59,471 nucleotides of DNA. Origin: Ruminococcus sp. (GTDB lineage: Bacteria > Bacillota > Clostridia > Oscillospirales > Ruminococcaceae). Shown one piece after another: positions 16,744 to 24,342 of the stretch (its first letter is position 1; every line of letters starts with the position of its first letter). The notes below the pieces were generated by a model. It made no database searches. It saw only the letters and a list, made by a program, of their open reading frames with translations, and was not told where the DNA came from. The stretch is from NCBI GenBank assembly GCA_017519415.1, contig JAFWSI010000031.1, positions 1 through 59,471 on the forward strand. The letters are read 5' to 3'. The translations under genes and the position numbers were made by a program.

Positions 16744-17958
16744 TTATTTTCTTATGAAACTCTCTATATTCTTGGGCGATACGCCTTCGCCGAGGGTGGA
16801 AAGGTATGCGTAGTAGGAAAGTACGGAGGAGGCGTCAACGGCGTCTATCAGTGAGTTGCCGTCAATATCCGCCGCCCATTTCTGAAGATCGCTGAAGGTG
16901 CTCATGCCGTTTTCCGATGAGAGCTGCGCATATTCCGCGAGTATGGACGAAGCGTCAACGGAATCGACTATGCCGTCGCCGTTCACATCGCCGAGCTTCA
17001 GCACGGGAGAAGAGGGATCGAAGGCGGTATCTGCAAAGGCGTACCGCTTCCTGAGCTCCTCCATCATCTCTCCGTCGTAGATGTGTTCGTGATGATACTC
17101 GGAGTCCTCGGGCACTTCGCTGTCAAGGTCGTTATAGCCCTTGAGGAAGAATCTGTGCCTGTCGCTGCCGCCCAGCTTGCTGTCCCATACGGGATCGAGG
17201 AAATAGTTCTTTCCGTTCAGCTTTACTATTACCAGAGCATGGTAGCTCATTTCTTCTCCGAATTCTATGTTTGTAACATATGCGCTTGCGTCGTAGCCGA
17301 ACTCGCCGAGCAGTCTTATGAGCAGCTGTGCATATCCCGTGGAGGTAGAGAAGCCGTTCAGGAGAGCGTATGCAGCGGAGCTTCTGGAAATGTCCATTTC
17401 ATCTACGAAGAGCTTGATATTCGAGGTCATATAGTCATAAATTTTCTTTATCTTTTCCATGTCGGAGGTATCGGAAAGCTGGAATGACCTCAGACTGGTC
17501 AGCAGCTCCTGGAATATGGGCTCTGCTTTTTCCTCTGATTCAAGAGAGGAGGAATAATTGACCTGCAAGGTATATTCCACACCCGTATCGATCCTGTGAC
17601 TGTTTGAAACGTAGCTTGCAGCGACTAACAGCAGATAATCGCCTTCTTTTGGGTCGCCGGTGTGCTCGAACACCTTTTCGCGGACCTTACTGAATGCCTC
17701 ATAGTCGTCAATACCCGAATCCGATGGAAAGATCACCTTGATGGCGGGATTGCGGAGCTTTATCTGCTCCCTGATGTACAGAGCTGCCTCGTCAATGGTA
17801 GAGCAGACTCTGCCTTCGATCTCGTCAAAGTTCACAATTTCCGCAGTAACTGAGCGGTCCTGACGGAGAGCCGTCACTGCTGCATAGGCGGGAGAGACTG
17901 CTCCGAAGCATATGGTGAGCGCTGCTGCCGCCGCAATTATCTTGCCTGTCATTTTCAT
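16744..17958 (-). CDS. Secreted transglutaminase-fold protein with Cys-to-Ser change and dockerin
   Basis: A paralogue of the gene downstream, 404 residues. A signal peptide (1-27, ending AYAA) precedes the fold. The segment STSTGYAQLLIRLLGEFG aligns to AVCQGITQLMYKLLLESG of the paralogue, placing Ser206 (TCC) where the catalytic Cys192 (TGC) sits. H240 (SYHALVI) and D255 (DPVWD) are kept. The dockerin (about 322-385) has the GDVNGDGIVDSVDAS and ADIDGNSLIDAVDAS loops. It is probably a non-catalytic surface-binding protein or a Ser-dependent variant. SD AGGGGGT precedes ATG 17958. It is 66 bases downstream of purA and may share its transcript. Confidence 0.85.
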   Translation of the reverse strand: MKMTGKIIAAAAALTICFGAVSPAYAAVTALRQDRSVTAEIVNFDEIEGRVCSTIDEAALYIREQIKLRNPAIKVIFPSDSGIDDYEAFSKVREKVFEHTGDPKEGDYLLLVAASYVSNSHRIDTGVEYTLQVNYSSSLESEEKAEPIFQELLTSLRSFQLSDTSDMEKIKKIYDYMTSNIKLFVDEMDISRSSAAYALLNGFSTSTGYAQLLIRLLGEFGYDASAYVTNIEFGEEMSYHALVIVKLNGKNYFLDPVWDSKLGGSDRHRFFLKGYNDLDSEVPEDSEYHHEHIYDGEMMEELRKRYAFADTAFDPSSPVLKLGDVNGDGIVDSVDASSILAEYAQLSSENGMSTFSDLQKWAADIDGNSLIDAVDASSVLSYYAYLSTLGEGVSPKNIESFIRK

Positions 17959-17988
17959 AAATGTTACCCCCTGATGATTATTTAAGAG

Positions 17989-18012
17989 AACAGCCGCCTG
18001 AGCGGCCGTCCT
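17989..18012 (-). terminator. Possible weak terminator after purA
   Basis: On the minus strand GGCCGC-TCA-GGCGGCT forms a GC-rich stem followed by TGTTCTCTT. The U-tract is poor, so read-through into the transglutaminase genes is likely. Confidence 0.35.
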
Positions 18013-18024
18013 CAGATTTTATTA

Positions 18025-19302
18025 TTATCTCTCAAGTATCTGCGCTCTGTCGGGACCGATGCCCACCATGCTCACATGGCAGCCCACCAGCTCTTCGAGA
18101 CGGGCGATGTAGCTTTTGCAGTTTGCGGGAAGCTCGTCGAAGCTCCTGCATTTTGAGATGTCCTCACTGAAGCCGGGGAACTCCTCATAAATAGGCTCGC
18201 AGCCCTCGAGCTCCTCCAGCGTGGGCGGGAATTCCTTGATAATGCTGCCGTCGGGCTTCTTGTAAGCCACGCACATTCTGAGTGTGTCTATGTTTGCGAG
18301 AGTGTCCAGCTTGTTTATGGCAAGGCTGTCGAGACCGTTCACTCTTACGGAGTGGCGTACGATAACTGCGTCGAACCAGCCTGTTCTTCTGGGTCTGCCC
18401 GTTGTGGTGCCGAACTCGCCGCCCACATTCCTGATCTGATCGCCGATAGCGTCGTCAAGCTCTGTGGGGAATGGTCCCTTGCCCACACGGGTGGTATAGG
18501 CCTTTGCAACACCGATGATATTGGTTATTACCTTCGGACCTACGCCTGTGCCTACGCACACGCCTGCGGAGAGAGGGTGCGAGGAGGTAACGTAGGGGTA
18601 TGTACCGAAGTCGATGTCAAGGAGAGTGGCCTGAGCTCCCTCGAACATTATGGTCTTGCCTGCCTTGTGAGCCTCAAAGGTGATGACGGAAACGTCGTCC
18701 ATATATGGGAGAAGGCGTCTGCCGTATTCTGTGTACTCCTTTGTGACAGCGTCAAGGTCGAAGGCCTCGCCGCCGTACACCTTGGTGATTATCTCGTTCT
18801 TGAGCCTGCCTGTGGACTGTATCTTCTCAGCCAGCACCTCGGGGTGAACGAGATCGTACATACGGATGCCGCAGCGCTCGTACTTATCCATGTATGTGGG
18901 GCCTATGCCTCTCTTGGTGGTACCGATGTCCTTTCCGCCGCGGAAGGCCTCCGAGAGTCCGTCGAGAGCGATATGCCACGGCATAACGATCTGTGCGCGG
19001 GGGTCTACCTTGAGGTGGCCCTCTGTCTTTATACCTCTTGATTCAAGGTTATCCAGCTCGCCGATGAAATCCTTGGGGTCGAGAACCACTCCCGCACCGA
19101 TAAGGTTGAGCGCATTCGGGTAAAGGATACCCGACGGTACGAGATGGAGCTTGTATACCTCGCCGTTGTTTACTACAGTGTGTCCTGCATTGTTACCGCC
19201 CTGTGAGCGGACAACAACGTCTGCGCGGGAAGCAAGGATGTCGATTATCTTGCCCTTTCCTTCGTCTCCCCACTGAGTTCCGACAACAATATTTGCAGGC
19301 AT
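18025..19302 (-). CDS. purA: Adenylosuccinate synthetase
   Basis: First committed step of AMP synthesis: IMP + Asp + GTP to adenylosuccinate. The start is ATG 19302 (MPANIVVGTQWGDEGKGK, 425 residues), preceded by AAGAGGA; an upstream in-frame ATG at 19320 would add six unlike residues. The GDEGKGK GTP loop is at residues 12-18. Later motifs include GRGIGPTY-like KRGIGPTYMDK, EGAQATLLDIDFGTYP and TGRPRRTGWFD. A clear promoter precedes it. Confidence 0.97.
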   Translation of the reverse strand: MPANIVVGTQWGDEGKGKIIDILASRADVVVRSQGGNNAGHTVVNNGEVYKLHLVPSGILYPNALNLIGAGVVLDPKDFIGELDNLESRGIKTEGHLKVDPRAQIVMPWHIALDGLSEAFRGGKDIGTTKRGIGPTYMDKYERCGIRMYDLVHPEVLAEKIQSTGRLKNEIITKVYGGEAFDLDAVTKEYTEYGRRLLPYMDDVSVITFEAHKAGKTIMFEGAQATLLDIDFGTYPYVTSSHPLSAGVCVGTGVGPKVITNIIGVAKAYTTRVGKGPFPTELDDAIGDQIRNVGGEFGTTTGRPRRTGWFDAVIVRHSVRVNGLDSLAINKLDTLANIDTLRMCVAYKKPDGSIIKEFPPTLEELEGCEPIYEEFPGFSEDISKCRSFDELPANCKSYIARLEELVGCHVSMVGIGPDRAQILER

Positions 19303-19376
19303 TTGTTTTCCTCTTTTCATAAAAATTATTTGTGCGGGCGGTGCCTTTTACCGCCGTATATGCACACTTACATCTT

Positions 19377-19405
19377 ATTATATCATAAAAGGCGCCGCAT
19401 TGCAA
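19377..19405 (-). promoter_or_regulatory. Promoter of purA
   Basis: On the minus strand TTGCAA (19405-19400), 17 bp, TATAAT (19382-19377), about 75 bases before the purA start. Confidence 0.7.
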
Positions 19406-19414
19406 TAGATATGC

Positions 19415-19453
19415 TTTAAAAATAAAGAAGCGGGAACAATTAACTGTTCCCGC
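19415..19453 (-). terminator. Terminator of the metallo-beta-lactamase lipoprotein gene
   Basis: GCGGGAACA / TGTTCCCGC stem around ATTAAC, just after the stop at 19461. The minus-strand read continues into CTTCTTTATTTTT. It also insulates the purA promoter. Confidence 0.75.
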
Positions 19454-19460
19454 CGGGTTT

Positions 19461-20312
19461 TTACAAAGCGTTCCCTCTTGAGGGGGATATTTTTATGCTG
19501 CTGCCGTCGCTTACAGCGGTAATATCGCCGTTGAAGCAGGTGGCGTAGGTGGTTATCTTCCTGTCGGTCAGCGCCTTTTGGGTCTTTGAAGCAAATTCGT
19601 TGGAGGAGGTGCACACTATTGCACACTTGGGCTTTACTGCGTCGAGGAAATCAGCGATATTGTCAAGCTTTCTGCCGTGATACGGCACCTTCAGCAGAGT
19701 ACATTCGCCTATGTCCATTATCTCGTCGAGGCGCTGCTCCATGGCGTCGCCCGTGAAGAGAAGTGTATTCTTGTGGTGGACGGCCTTGGTGACCAGCGAG
19801 AAATCGTTCTCGTCGTCATCGCCGTAGAAGTCCTTTTTTGACGGGTAAACGGTAAAATCCACATCATCGAGAGTAAAGGAAACATTTTCTTTCAGGCGTG
19901 TGAGCTCCAGATTGCGTTCCTCGGCTACCTTGCAGAACTTGTCATACTCGTCTATGGGGCTGTGATAGTCAGGGATAAGTACATTGTCTATCTCAAAGGA
20001 ATTGACAACCTTTGCGGCACCGCCCACATGGTCCCTGTCAAAGTGGGTGATTATGAGATAATCTATCTTTGTTCTGCCGCTTTCCTTGAGATGATTGGCG
20101 ATCTTCTTGCCGTCGCCCTTTTCGCCGCAGTCTATGACCACTGTTGAATTTTCCGACTCTATGACCATGGCATCAGCCTTCTTTACGTCAAAGAAGGTGA
20201 CCTTGAGCTCCTTGGAGCTGACAGGCTCCTGTTTCCCGCTGCATGAGCAGAGCGGTGATACGGCAAGGATTGATGAGAGCAGCAGAACTGCGAGTTTTTT
20301 TATATGTTTCAT
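19461..20312 (-). CDS. Secreted lipoprotein with ComEC-type metallo-beta-lactamase fold
   Basis: A 283-residue protein; start ATG 20312 after AAGGGG. The N-terminus is a lipoprotein signal ending SPLCSC, so it should be anchored outside the membrane. The body is a metallo-beta-lactamase fold like the C-terminal domain of ComEC: VTFFDVKKADAMVIES, VIDCGEKGDG, ITHFDRDHVGG (the HxHxDH-type metal motif in HFDRDH form), FTGDA and KVPYHG. Such stand-alone domains are thought to be extracellular phosphodiesterases or nucleases; the substrate is unproven here. It is a single gene with its own promoter and terminator. Confidence 0.85.
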   Translation of the reverse strand: MKHIKKLAVLLLSSILAVSPLCSCSGKQEPVSSKELKVTFFDVKKADAMVIESENSTVVIDCGEKGDGKKIANHLKESGRTKIDYLIITHFDRDHVGGAAKVVNSFEIDNVLIPDYHSPIDEYDKFCKVAEERNLELTRLKENVSFTLDDVDFTVYPSKKDFYGDDDENDFSLVTKAVHHKNTLLFTGDAMEQRLDEIMDIGECTLLKVPYHGRKLDNIADFLDAVKPKCAIVCTSSNEFASKTQKALTDRKITTYATCFNGDITAVSDGSSIKISPSRGNAL

Positions 20313-20361
20313 TTTCAATTACCCCTTTCGCGCGGTGTTGGATCACACCTTTACAACTAAC

Positions 20362-20367
20362 ATTATA
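20362..20367 (-). promoter_or_regulatory. -10 element of the lipoprotein gene
   Basis: TATAAT on the minus strand (GGTATAATG), 50 bases before the start. No convincing -35 lies at the right spacing; the upstream region is an A/T-rich tract that may act as an UP element. Confidence 0.45.
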
Positions 20368-20423
20368 CCACAAAAACTTAAAAAATGATTGAAAAAAACA
20401 AAAAATAGTTTTAGAAATATATA

Positions 20424-20452
20424 TTGACATATAACGGCAAATATGTTATTAT
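20424..20452 (+). promoter_or_regulatory. Promoter of the double-dockerin gene
   Basis: Consensus TTGACA (20424-20429), 17 bp, TATTAT (20447-20452). It is divergent from the lipoprotein promoter. Confidence 0.75.
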
Positions 20453-20521
20453 GTACAAGCATGATTTTTGACGAACAGCAATCAGACATCATGACACTTA
20501 AATTTTTAGGAGGAATTCACA

Positions 20522-20992
20522 ATGAAACTCAGAAAGATCACAGCACTTCTTGCAGCATCTGTTATGACAGTATGCGCAGCAACAGCGGCAACAGCTTCCG
20601 CTGCGGACTGTATATTCGTCAAGAGGATCAGAGGAGATGTCAACTTCGACAAAAGGATCGACAGCAAGGATCTTGACGCTGTAAAAATTCACATCAGGCG
20701 CAATTGCCTTAAAGGCGACAGCTTCTGCGCTGCGGACGTCAACTGGGACGGCAAGGTCGACAGCAAGGACGTCAAGGCTCTTGAGGCACACATAAAGGGC
20801 AAAAAGAAGATCCACACAGGTGATGCCAACACCACCAATTATATTGAGTTCTTCGACGTCACAGCTGTTATGGACTACATAATAGGTCAGAAGCCCCTTA
20901 ACAACACGCAGAGATATGCAGCCGATGTCAACGGCGACAATTTAGTCGATATTGAAGATTATCTGATGATCAGAGATTATTATTTCTCATAA
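20522..20992 (+). CDS. Secreted protein consisting only of dockerin-like repeats
   Basis: A 156-residue protein with a strong SD (TAGGAGGAA). Residues 1-28 are a signal peptide (ending TASAA). The rest is four EF-hand-like dockerin half-repeats in two pairs: GDVNFDKRIDSKDLDAV with ADVNWDGKVDSKDVKAL, then GDANTTNYIEFFDVTAV with ADVNGDNLVDIEDYLMI. The third loop lacks some calcium ligands (NTTNYIE). There is no catalytic or anchoring domain. It might act as an adaptor or competitor for cohesins, or a calcium-binding surface protein. It has its own promoter and terminator. Confidence 0.8.
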   Translation: MKLRKITALLAASVMTVCAATAATASAADCIFVKRIRGDVNFDKRIDSKDLDAVKIHIRRNCLKGDSFCAADVNWDGKVDSKDVKALEAHIKGKKKIHTGDANTTNYIEFFDVTAVMDYIIGQKPLNNTQRYAADVNGDNLVDIEDYLMIRDYYFS

Positions 20993-21000
20993 TACGGGAT

Positions 21001-21029
21001 ACTCCTTTCGCAAGAAAGGAGTTTTTTTA
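21001..21029 (+). terminator. Terminator of the double-dockerin gene
   Basis: ACTCCTTTC-GCAA-GAAAGGAGT followed by seven T. Confidence 0.9.
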
Positions 21030-21055
21030 TACCGTTAGCTTCAGTAAATCCGCAC

Positions 21056-21084
21056 TTGAAAAGTATATTGAAATATGGTATAAT
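21056..21084 (+). promoter_or_regulatory. Promoter of the miaB cluster
   Basis: TTGAAA (21056-21061), 17 bp, TATAAT (21079-21084). The transcript should begin near 21091, which favours TTG 21126 over TTG 21102 as the miaB start. Confidence 0.75.
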
Positions 21085-21125
21085 TATTTATTACAGGATT
21101 TTTGGAGAAGGCGAGGTTCTGCAAA

Positions 21126-22508
21126 TTGAAGGACAATACCGCGGCTATAGGTGAAATAAAGGCCATGCTCGGCGATGCTCCGCGAAGGGCTTACGTCAGG
21201 AGCTTCGGCTGTCAGCTCAACGTTTCCGACGGAGAGAAGATAAAGGGACTGCTGCAAAAAATGGGCTACGGCTTCACCGAGGACGAGCACGAGGCCGATC
21301 TTATCATACTCAATACCTGCGCGGTGCGTGAAAGTGCGGAGGACCGCGTTTTCGGCATAGTGGGCAGCATGAAGAAGCTCAAGGAGCTCAGACCCTCCCT
21401 TATCATAGGCATAGCGGGCTGCATGACGGCTCAGAGCCATATCGCTGAGAAGATAAAGAGGTCCTATCCACAGGTGGATATAGTGCTGGGAACGTCGGCC
21501 ATAAGCGCTCTTCCGGGACTTCTTCTGAACGCACTCAGAGGCGCGGCCTTCTCGGCGGATATAAGCGAGTACGACGACTTTTCGGGGGCGGCGGAGCAGG
21601 TGCGGGAGAGCAGCTTCAAGGCTTCCGTGCCCATAATGTTCGGCTGCAACAATTTCTGCACCTACTGTATAGTGCCCTACGTCCGCGGACGGGAGCGCAG
21701 CCGCCGTCCCGGGGATATAATCTCGGAGGTGCGGCAGCTGGTGAGCAGCGGCTACAAGGAGATAATGCTTCTGGGACAGAACGTCAACTCCTACGGCAAC
21801 GATCTTGACGGAGAGATGAGCTTTCCGCAGCTCCTCCGCGAGCTGAACAGAATAGAGGGGGACTTCTGGATACGCTTCATGTCCTCTCACCCCAAGGACG
21901 CCTCAGGGGAGCTTATCGATGCCATATTTGACTGCGAAAAGGTGGCGAAGCACCTGCACCTTCCCGTTCAGAGCGGCAGCAGCTCCGTGCTTGAACGCAT
22001 GAACCGCCGATACACCGTAGAGAAGTACCTCGGCATAGTCGATGAGATACGCAGCCGCGATCCGGGTTTCTCCCTTACCACCGATCTGATAGTGGGCTTC
22101 CCCGACGAGACCGACGAGGACTTCCGTGCGACTCTTGATATAGTGAAAAAGGTGAAGTACGACAATATCTACTCCTTTATCTACTCAAAGCGCTCGGGAA
22201 CAAAGGCGGCGGAAATGCCCGACAGCACCTCAGAAGAGGAAAAGGGCAGGCGCATGAGGGAGCTCCTCGAGGTACAGCGGGAGGTCTCCACGGAGCACTA
22301 CAAACGCTTCATCGGCAGGACAATGAGAGTTCTTACGGAGGGCGTGTCAAAGAAAAAAGAGGGCTGGCTGACGGGAAAGAGCAGCGAGTTCATAATAGTG
22401 GAATTCGAGGGTGACAGCTCTCTTACAGGTCAGTTCGTTGACGTTGAGATAACCGGCGCCATGAACTGGGCAGTTACAGGAAAAATAAAGGAAGGACAAG
22501 AATTATGA
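21126..22508 (+). CDS. miaB: tRNA-2-methylthio-N6-dimethylallyladenosine synthase MiaB
   Basis: Radical SAM methylthiotransferase that adds the 2-methylthio group to i6A37 of tRNA. I choose TTG 21126 (460 residues), with GAGG 9 bases upstream. The N-terminal UPF0004 domain supplies three cluster cysteines (FGCQLNVS with C29, NTCAVRE, AGCM). The radical SAM motif CNNFCTYC gives C174, C178 and C181. A C-terminal TRAM domain follows. The gene acts after miaA, which is further down the same cluster. The order miaB-ymcA-mutS-mutL-miaA-hfq matches B. subtilis. Confidence 0.96.
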   Translation: MKDNTAAIGEIKAMLGDAPRRAYVRSFGCQLNVSDGEKIKGLLQKMGYGFTEDEHEADLIILNTCAVRESAEDRVFGIVGSMKKLKELRPSLIIGIAGCMTAQSHIAEKIKRSYPQVDIVLGTSAISALPGLLLNALRGAAFSADISEYDDFSGAAEQVRESSFKASVPIMFGCNNFCTYCIVPYVRGRERSRRPGDIISEVRQLVSSGYKEIMLLGQNVNSYGNDLDGEMSFPQLLRELNRIEGDFWIRFMSSHPKDASGELIDAIFDCEKVAKHLHLPVQSGSSSVLERMNRRYTVEKYLGIVDEIRSRDPGFSLTTDLIVGFPDETDEDFRATLDIVKKVKYDNIYSFIYSKRSGTKAAEMPDSTSEEEKGRRMRELLEVQREVSTEHYKRFIGRTMRVLTEGVSKKKEGWLTGKSSEFIIVEFEGDSSLTGQFVDVEITGAMNWAVTGKIKEGQEL

Positions 22509-23272
22509 AAAAGATCATTGCATTATCATGTATGACAGCAGTCCTGCTTGCAGGCTGCGGAAGAACAGGGCAGAGCAGCTCTGATACATCAAAGGCAACG
22601 GAGTCGGCGACCACTGCCGCACAGACCACGGCTGCCGATACTACCGCTGAGGACACAACGGCAGAGGAGACAACTGCCGCGGTGACCGATCCTCCGGCCA
22701 CGACGCATGATGCAAATGTGTCCGCAGGGGGTATTATGGATATGTATCCTGCTATCTATCAGGGATTTATAAGAGACGAATTTGAAAGGACCTCCGGGGA
22801 AAACAACGGTATTGCAAGTATAGAATTCGGCTTCCGCGACCTTGATGCAGACGGCATACCCGAGCTCATCTTCAAGCGCGGCACCTGCGAGGCTGATTTT
22901 GCAATAAACATATATACTCTCGACAGCGAGGGTGAGATAAAGGATCTCGGACTTATCGGCGGAGGTCATACAGTATTCGGCTACGATGAGAACTCAGCAG
23001 ATCTGGTTATCATATGGGGACATATGGGCGCAGGCAGTTTAGAATACTTCAAAATGGAGAACGGAGCTGTGGTGAAGGCGCAGGATTCCTATGATTTCGA
23101 TCTCGGACAGGACAACAGCTATGAAGATGTCCTCAGGGAAAAGGGCGTAAGGCACATGGAATACGTTTCCGCCTACAAGTCAGGGCTTGACGGCGAGGTA
23201 AAGTCATGGTTCTATCACGCCGACGGCACCGCAGAGGAGTTCGACGGGCTTTATCTCGATTATATGGGCTGA
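22505..23272 (+). CDS. Lipoprotein with Thr-rich linker and a beta-repeat-like domain
   Basis: A 255-residue protein overlapping the miaB stop by four bases (ATGA). The signal ends LLAGC, a lipobox. Residues 22-75 form a Ser/Thr/Ala-rich linker with repeated TTA/DTTAE units. The C-terminal domain has FGFRDLDADGIPELIF, a DxDGxxEL motif common in secreted Ruminococcus lipoproteins of unknown function. It is an insertion between miaB and ymcA relative to Bacillus. The function is unknown; the anchor and linker suggest display at the cell surface. Confidence 0.8.
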   Translation: MKKIIALSCMTAVLLAGCGRTGQSSSDTSKATESATTAAQTTAADTTAEDTTAEETTAAVTDPPATTHDANVSAGGIMDMYPAIYQGFIRDEFERTSGENNGIASIEFGFRDLDADGIPELIFKRGTCEADFAINIYTLDSEGEIKDLGLIGGGHTVFGYDENSADLVIIWGHMGAGSLEYFKMENGAVVKAQDSYDFDLGQDNSYEDVLREKGVRHMEYVSAYKSGLDGEVKSWFYHADGTAEEFDGLYLDYMG

Positions 23273-23379
23273 GTCCGGATATGGCAGTGAAGACGCGGCG
23301 TTCTATCCGCTTCGCAGGAAAGAATACAAAGCCGGTGTCCTTTACCCGACTGCGGTGAGGAGAACAGGAACAGACCGTA

Positions 23380-23405
23380 TTCCTTCCCGCCCGGGCGGGG
23401 AGGAA
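23380..23405. repeat. 26-bp near-perfect palindrome before the YlbF-like gene
   Basis: The core CCCGCCCGGGCGGG is perfect, and the flanks TTCCTT / GAGGAA extend it to 26 bases. No U-tract follows, so it is not a typical terminator. It lies in the 161-base gap between the lipoprotein gene and the YlbF-like gene. Confidence 0.6.
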
Positions 23406-23433
23406 TGAAAAAATAAACAAGGAGAATATTTAC

Positions 23434-23841
23434 ATGGATATAATGGAAATGACAAGAGAGCTGGGAAAGGCTCTCCAGCAGGACGACAGGTTCATAGCCT
23501 ATATGCTTGCAAAGCAGGCAAACGATGAGGATCAGGAGCTCCAGGAGGAGATCGACCGCTTCGAGAAGCTCCGCATAGAGCTGGGCACAGCCATGAGCAG
23601 CGAAGAGCCCGACTCCGATAAGATAAAAGATCTTGATACCGAGATGAAGTCGCTCTATCAGAAGATAATGAAAAATCCCAAGATGCTGGTATTCGCGGGA
23701 GCACAGCAGGCTCTTGAGAAGCTTGTATCCAATATGCAGCAGATAATAAGTATGTGTGCAAACGGCGAGGACCCCGATACCTGTCAGATACCCGAGACGA
23801 GCTGCACGGGAAGCTGCGCTACCTGCGGCGGCTGCCACTGA
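23434..23841 (+). CDS. YlbF/YmcA family regulator with Cys-rich tail
   Basis: A 135-residue, largely helical protein of the YlbF/YmcA family (DUF964). In B. subtilis YmcA, YlbF and YaaT form the Ric complex, which carries iron-sulfur clusters and affects RNase Y-dependent mRNA maturation, sporulation, biofilm and competence. The C-terminal tail CTGSCATCGGC has four cysteines spaced C-x3-C-x2-C-x2-C, suitable for a metal or Fe-S cluster. It lies downstream of miaB as ymcA does in Bacillus. I leave the symbol blank because YmcA and YlbF cannot be told apart by eye. Confidence 0.8.
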   Translation: MDIMEMTRELGKALQQDDRFIAYMLAKQANDEDQELQEEIDRFEKLRIELGTAMSSEEPDSDKIKDLDTEMKSLYQKIMKNPKMLVFAGAQQALEKLVSNMQQIISMCANGEDPDTCQIPETSCTGSCATCGGCH

Positions 23842-23844
23842 TAT

Positions 23845-24338
23845 ATGTCATACAGTGATAATATCGCGGCAGCAAATGAAGCACTTAACACTTCGTTCGT
23901 CGAGCGCCCGAGAAGTATTTTCGCTCTTGGACCTTCAAGGGCTGATGCGGGGGCGCTGATCTTTGTGTGTATCGTTGCCCTGCTGTTTGCAGGAAGGTAC
24001 ATAATTGTATGGTTGAGCGGTCATGCGATAGATCCGCTGCTGCTTGGCATGAGTATATTTATAGCGGTATTTTCGGCAGTTTTTCTTGCGTTGTCACCCC
24101 TGTTTTTCAGATCGGCTGCCGAGGTAAAGGACGACATCATAAAGGTCAGAAAATAGAGTATCATGCCTCCGAGATACGGGAGATACGCTGTGAAAAGCAG
24201 TCCCTCAGGCTCGTATCGGAAAGCAGTACCGTTTTGAAGCTGAGCATGGGCTGTGACAACAGCGACGAGTTCATATGCTGGGCGAGATACTATCATATAC
24301 CGATAACGGACAATAAAAAACAAGATAAAAGGAGCTAA
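23845..24338 (+). pseudogene. Small membrane protein interrupted by a frameshift at an A-run
   Basis: ATG 23845 opens a 103-residue frame with two hydrophobic segments (about 36-57 and 63-90), ending in TAG 24154-24156. The -1 frame immediately continues (IEYHASEIREIRC ... ICWARYYHIPI) to TGA/TAA near 24338 with no start of its own. Joined at AAAA 24150-24153 the product is about 164 residues: two membrane helices and a PH-like soluble tail. One extra A would restore a single frame. Alternatively the ribosome may slip on A-AAA before TAG. It occupies the slot held by cotE in Bacillus. The protein is not recognised. Confidence 0.6.
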
Positions 24339-24342
24339 GCCA

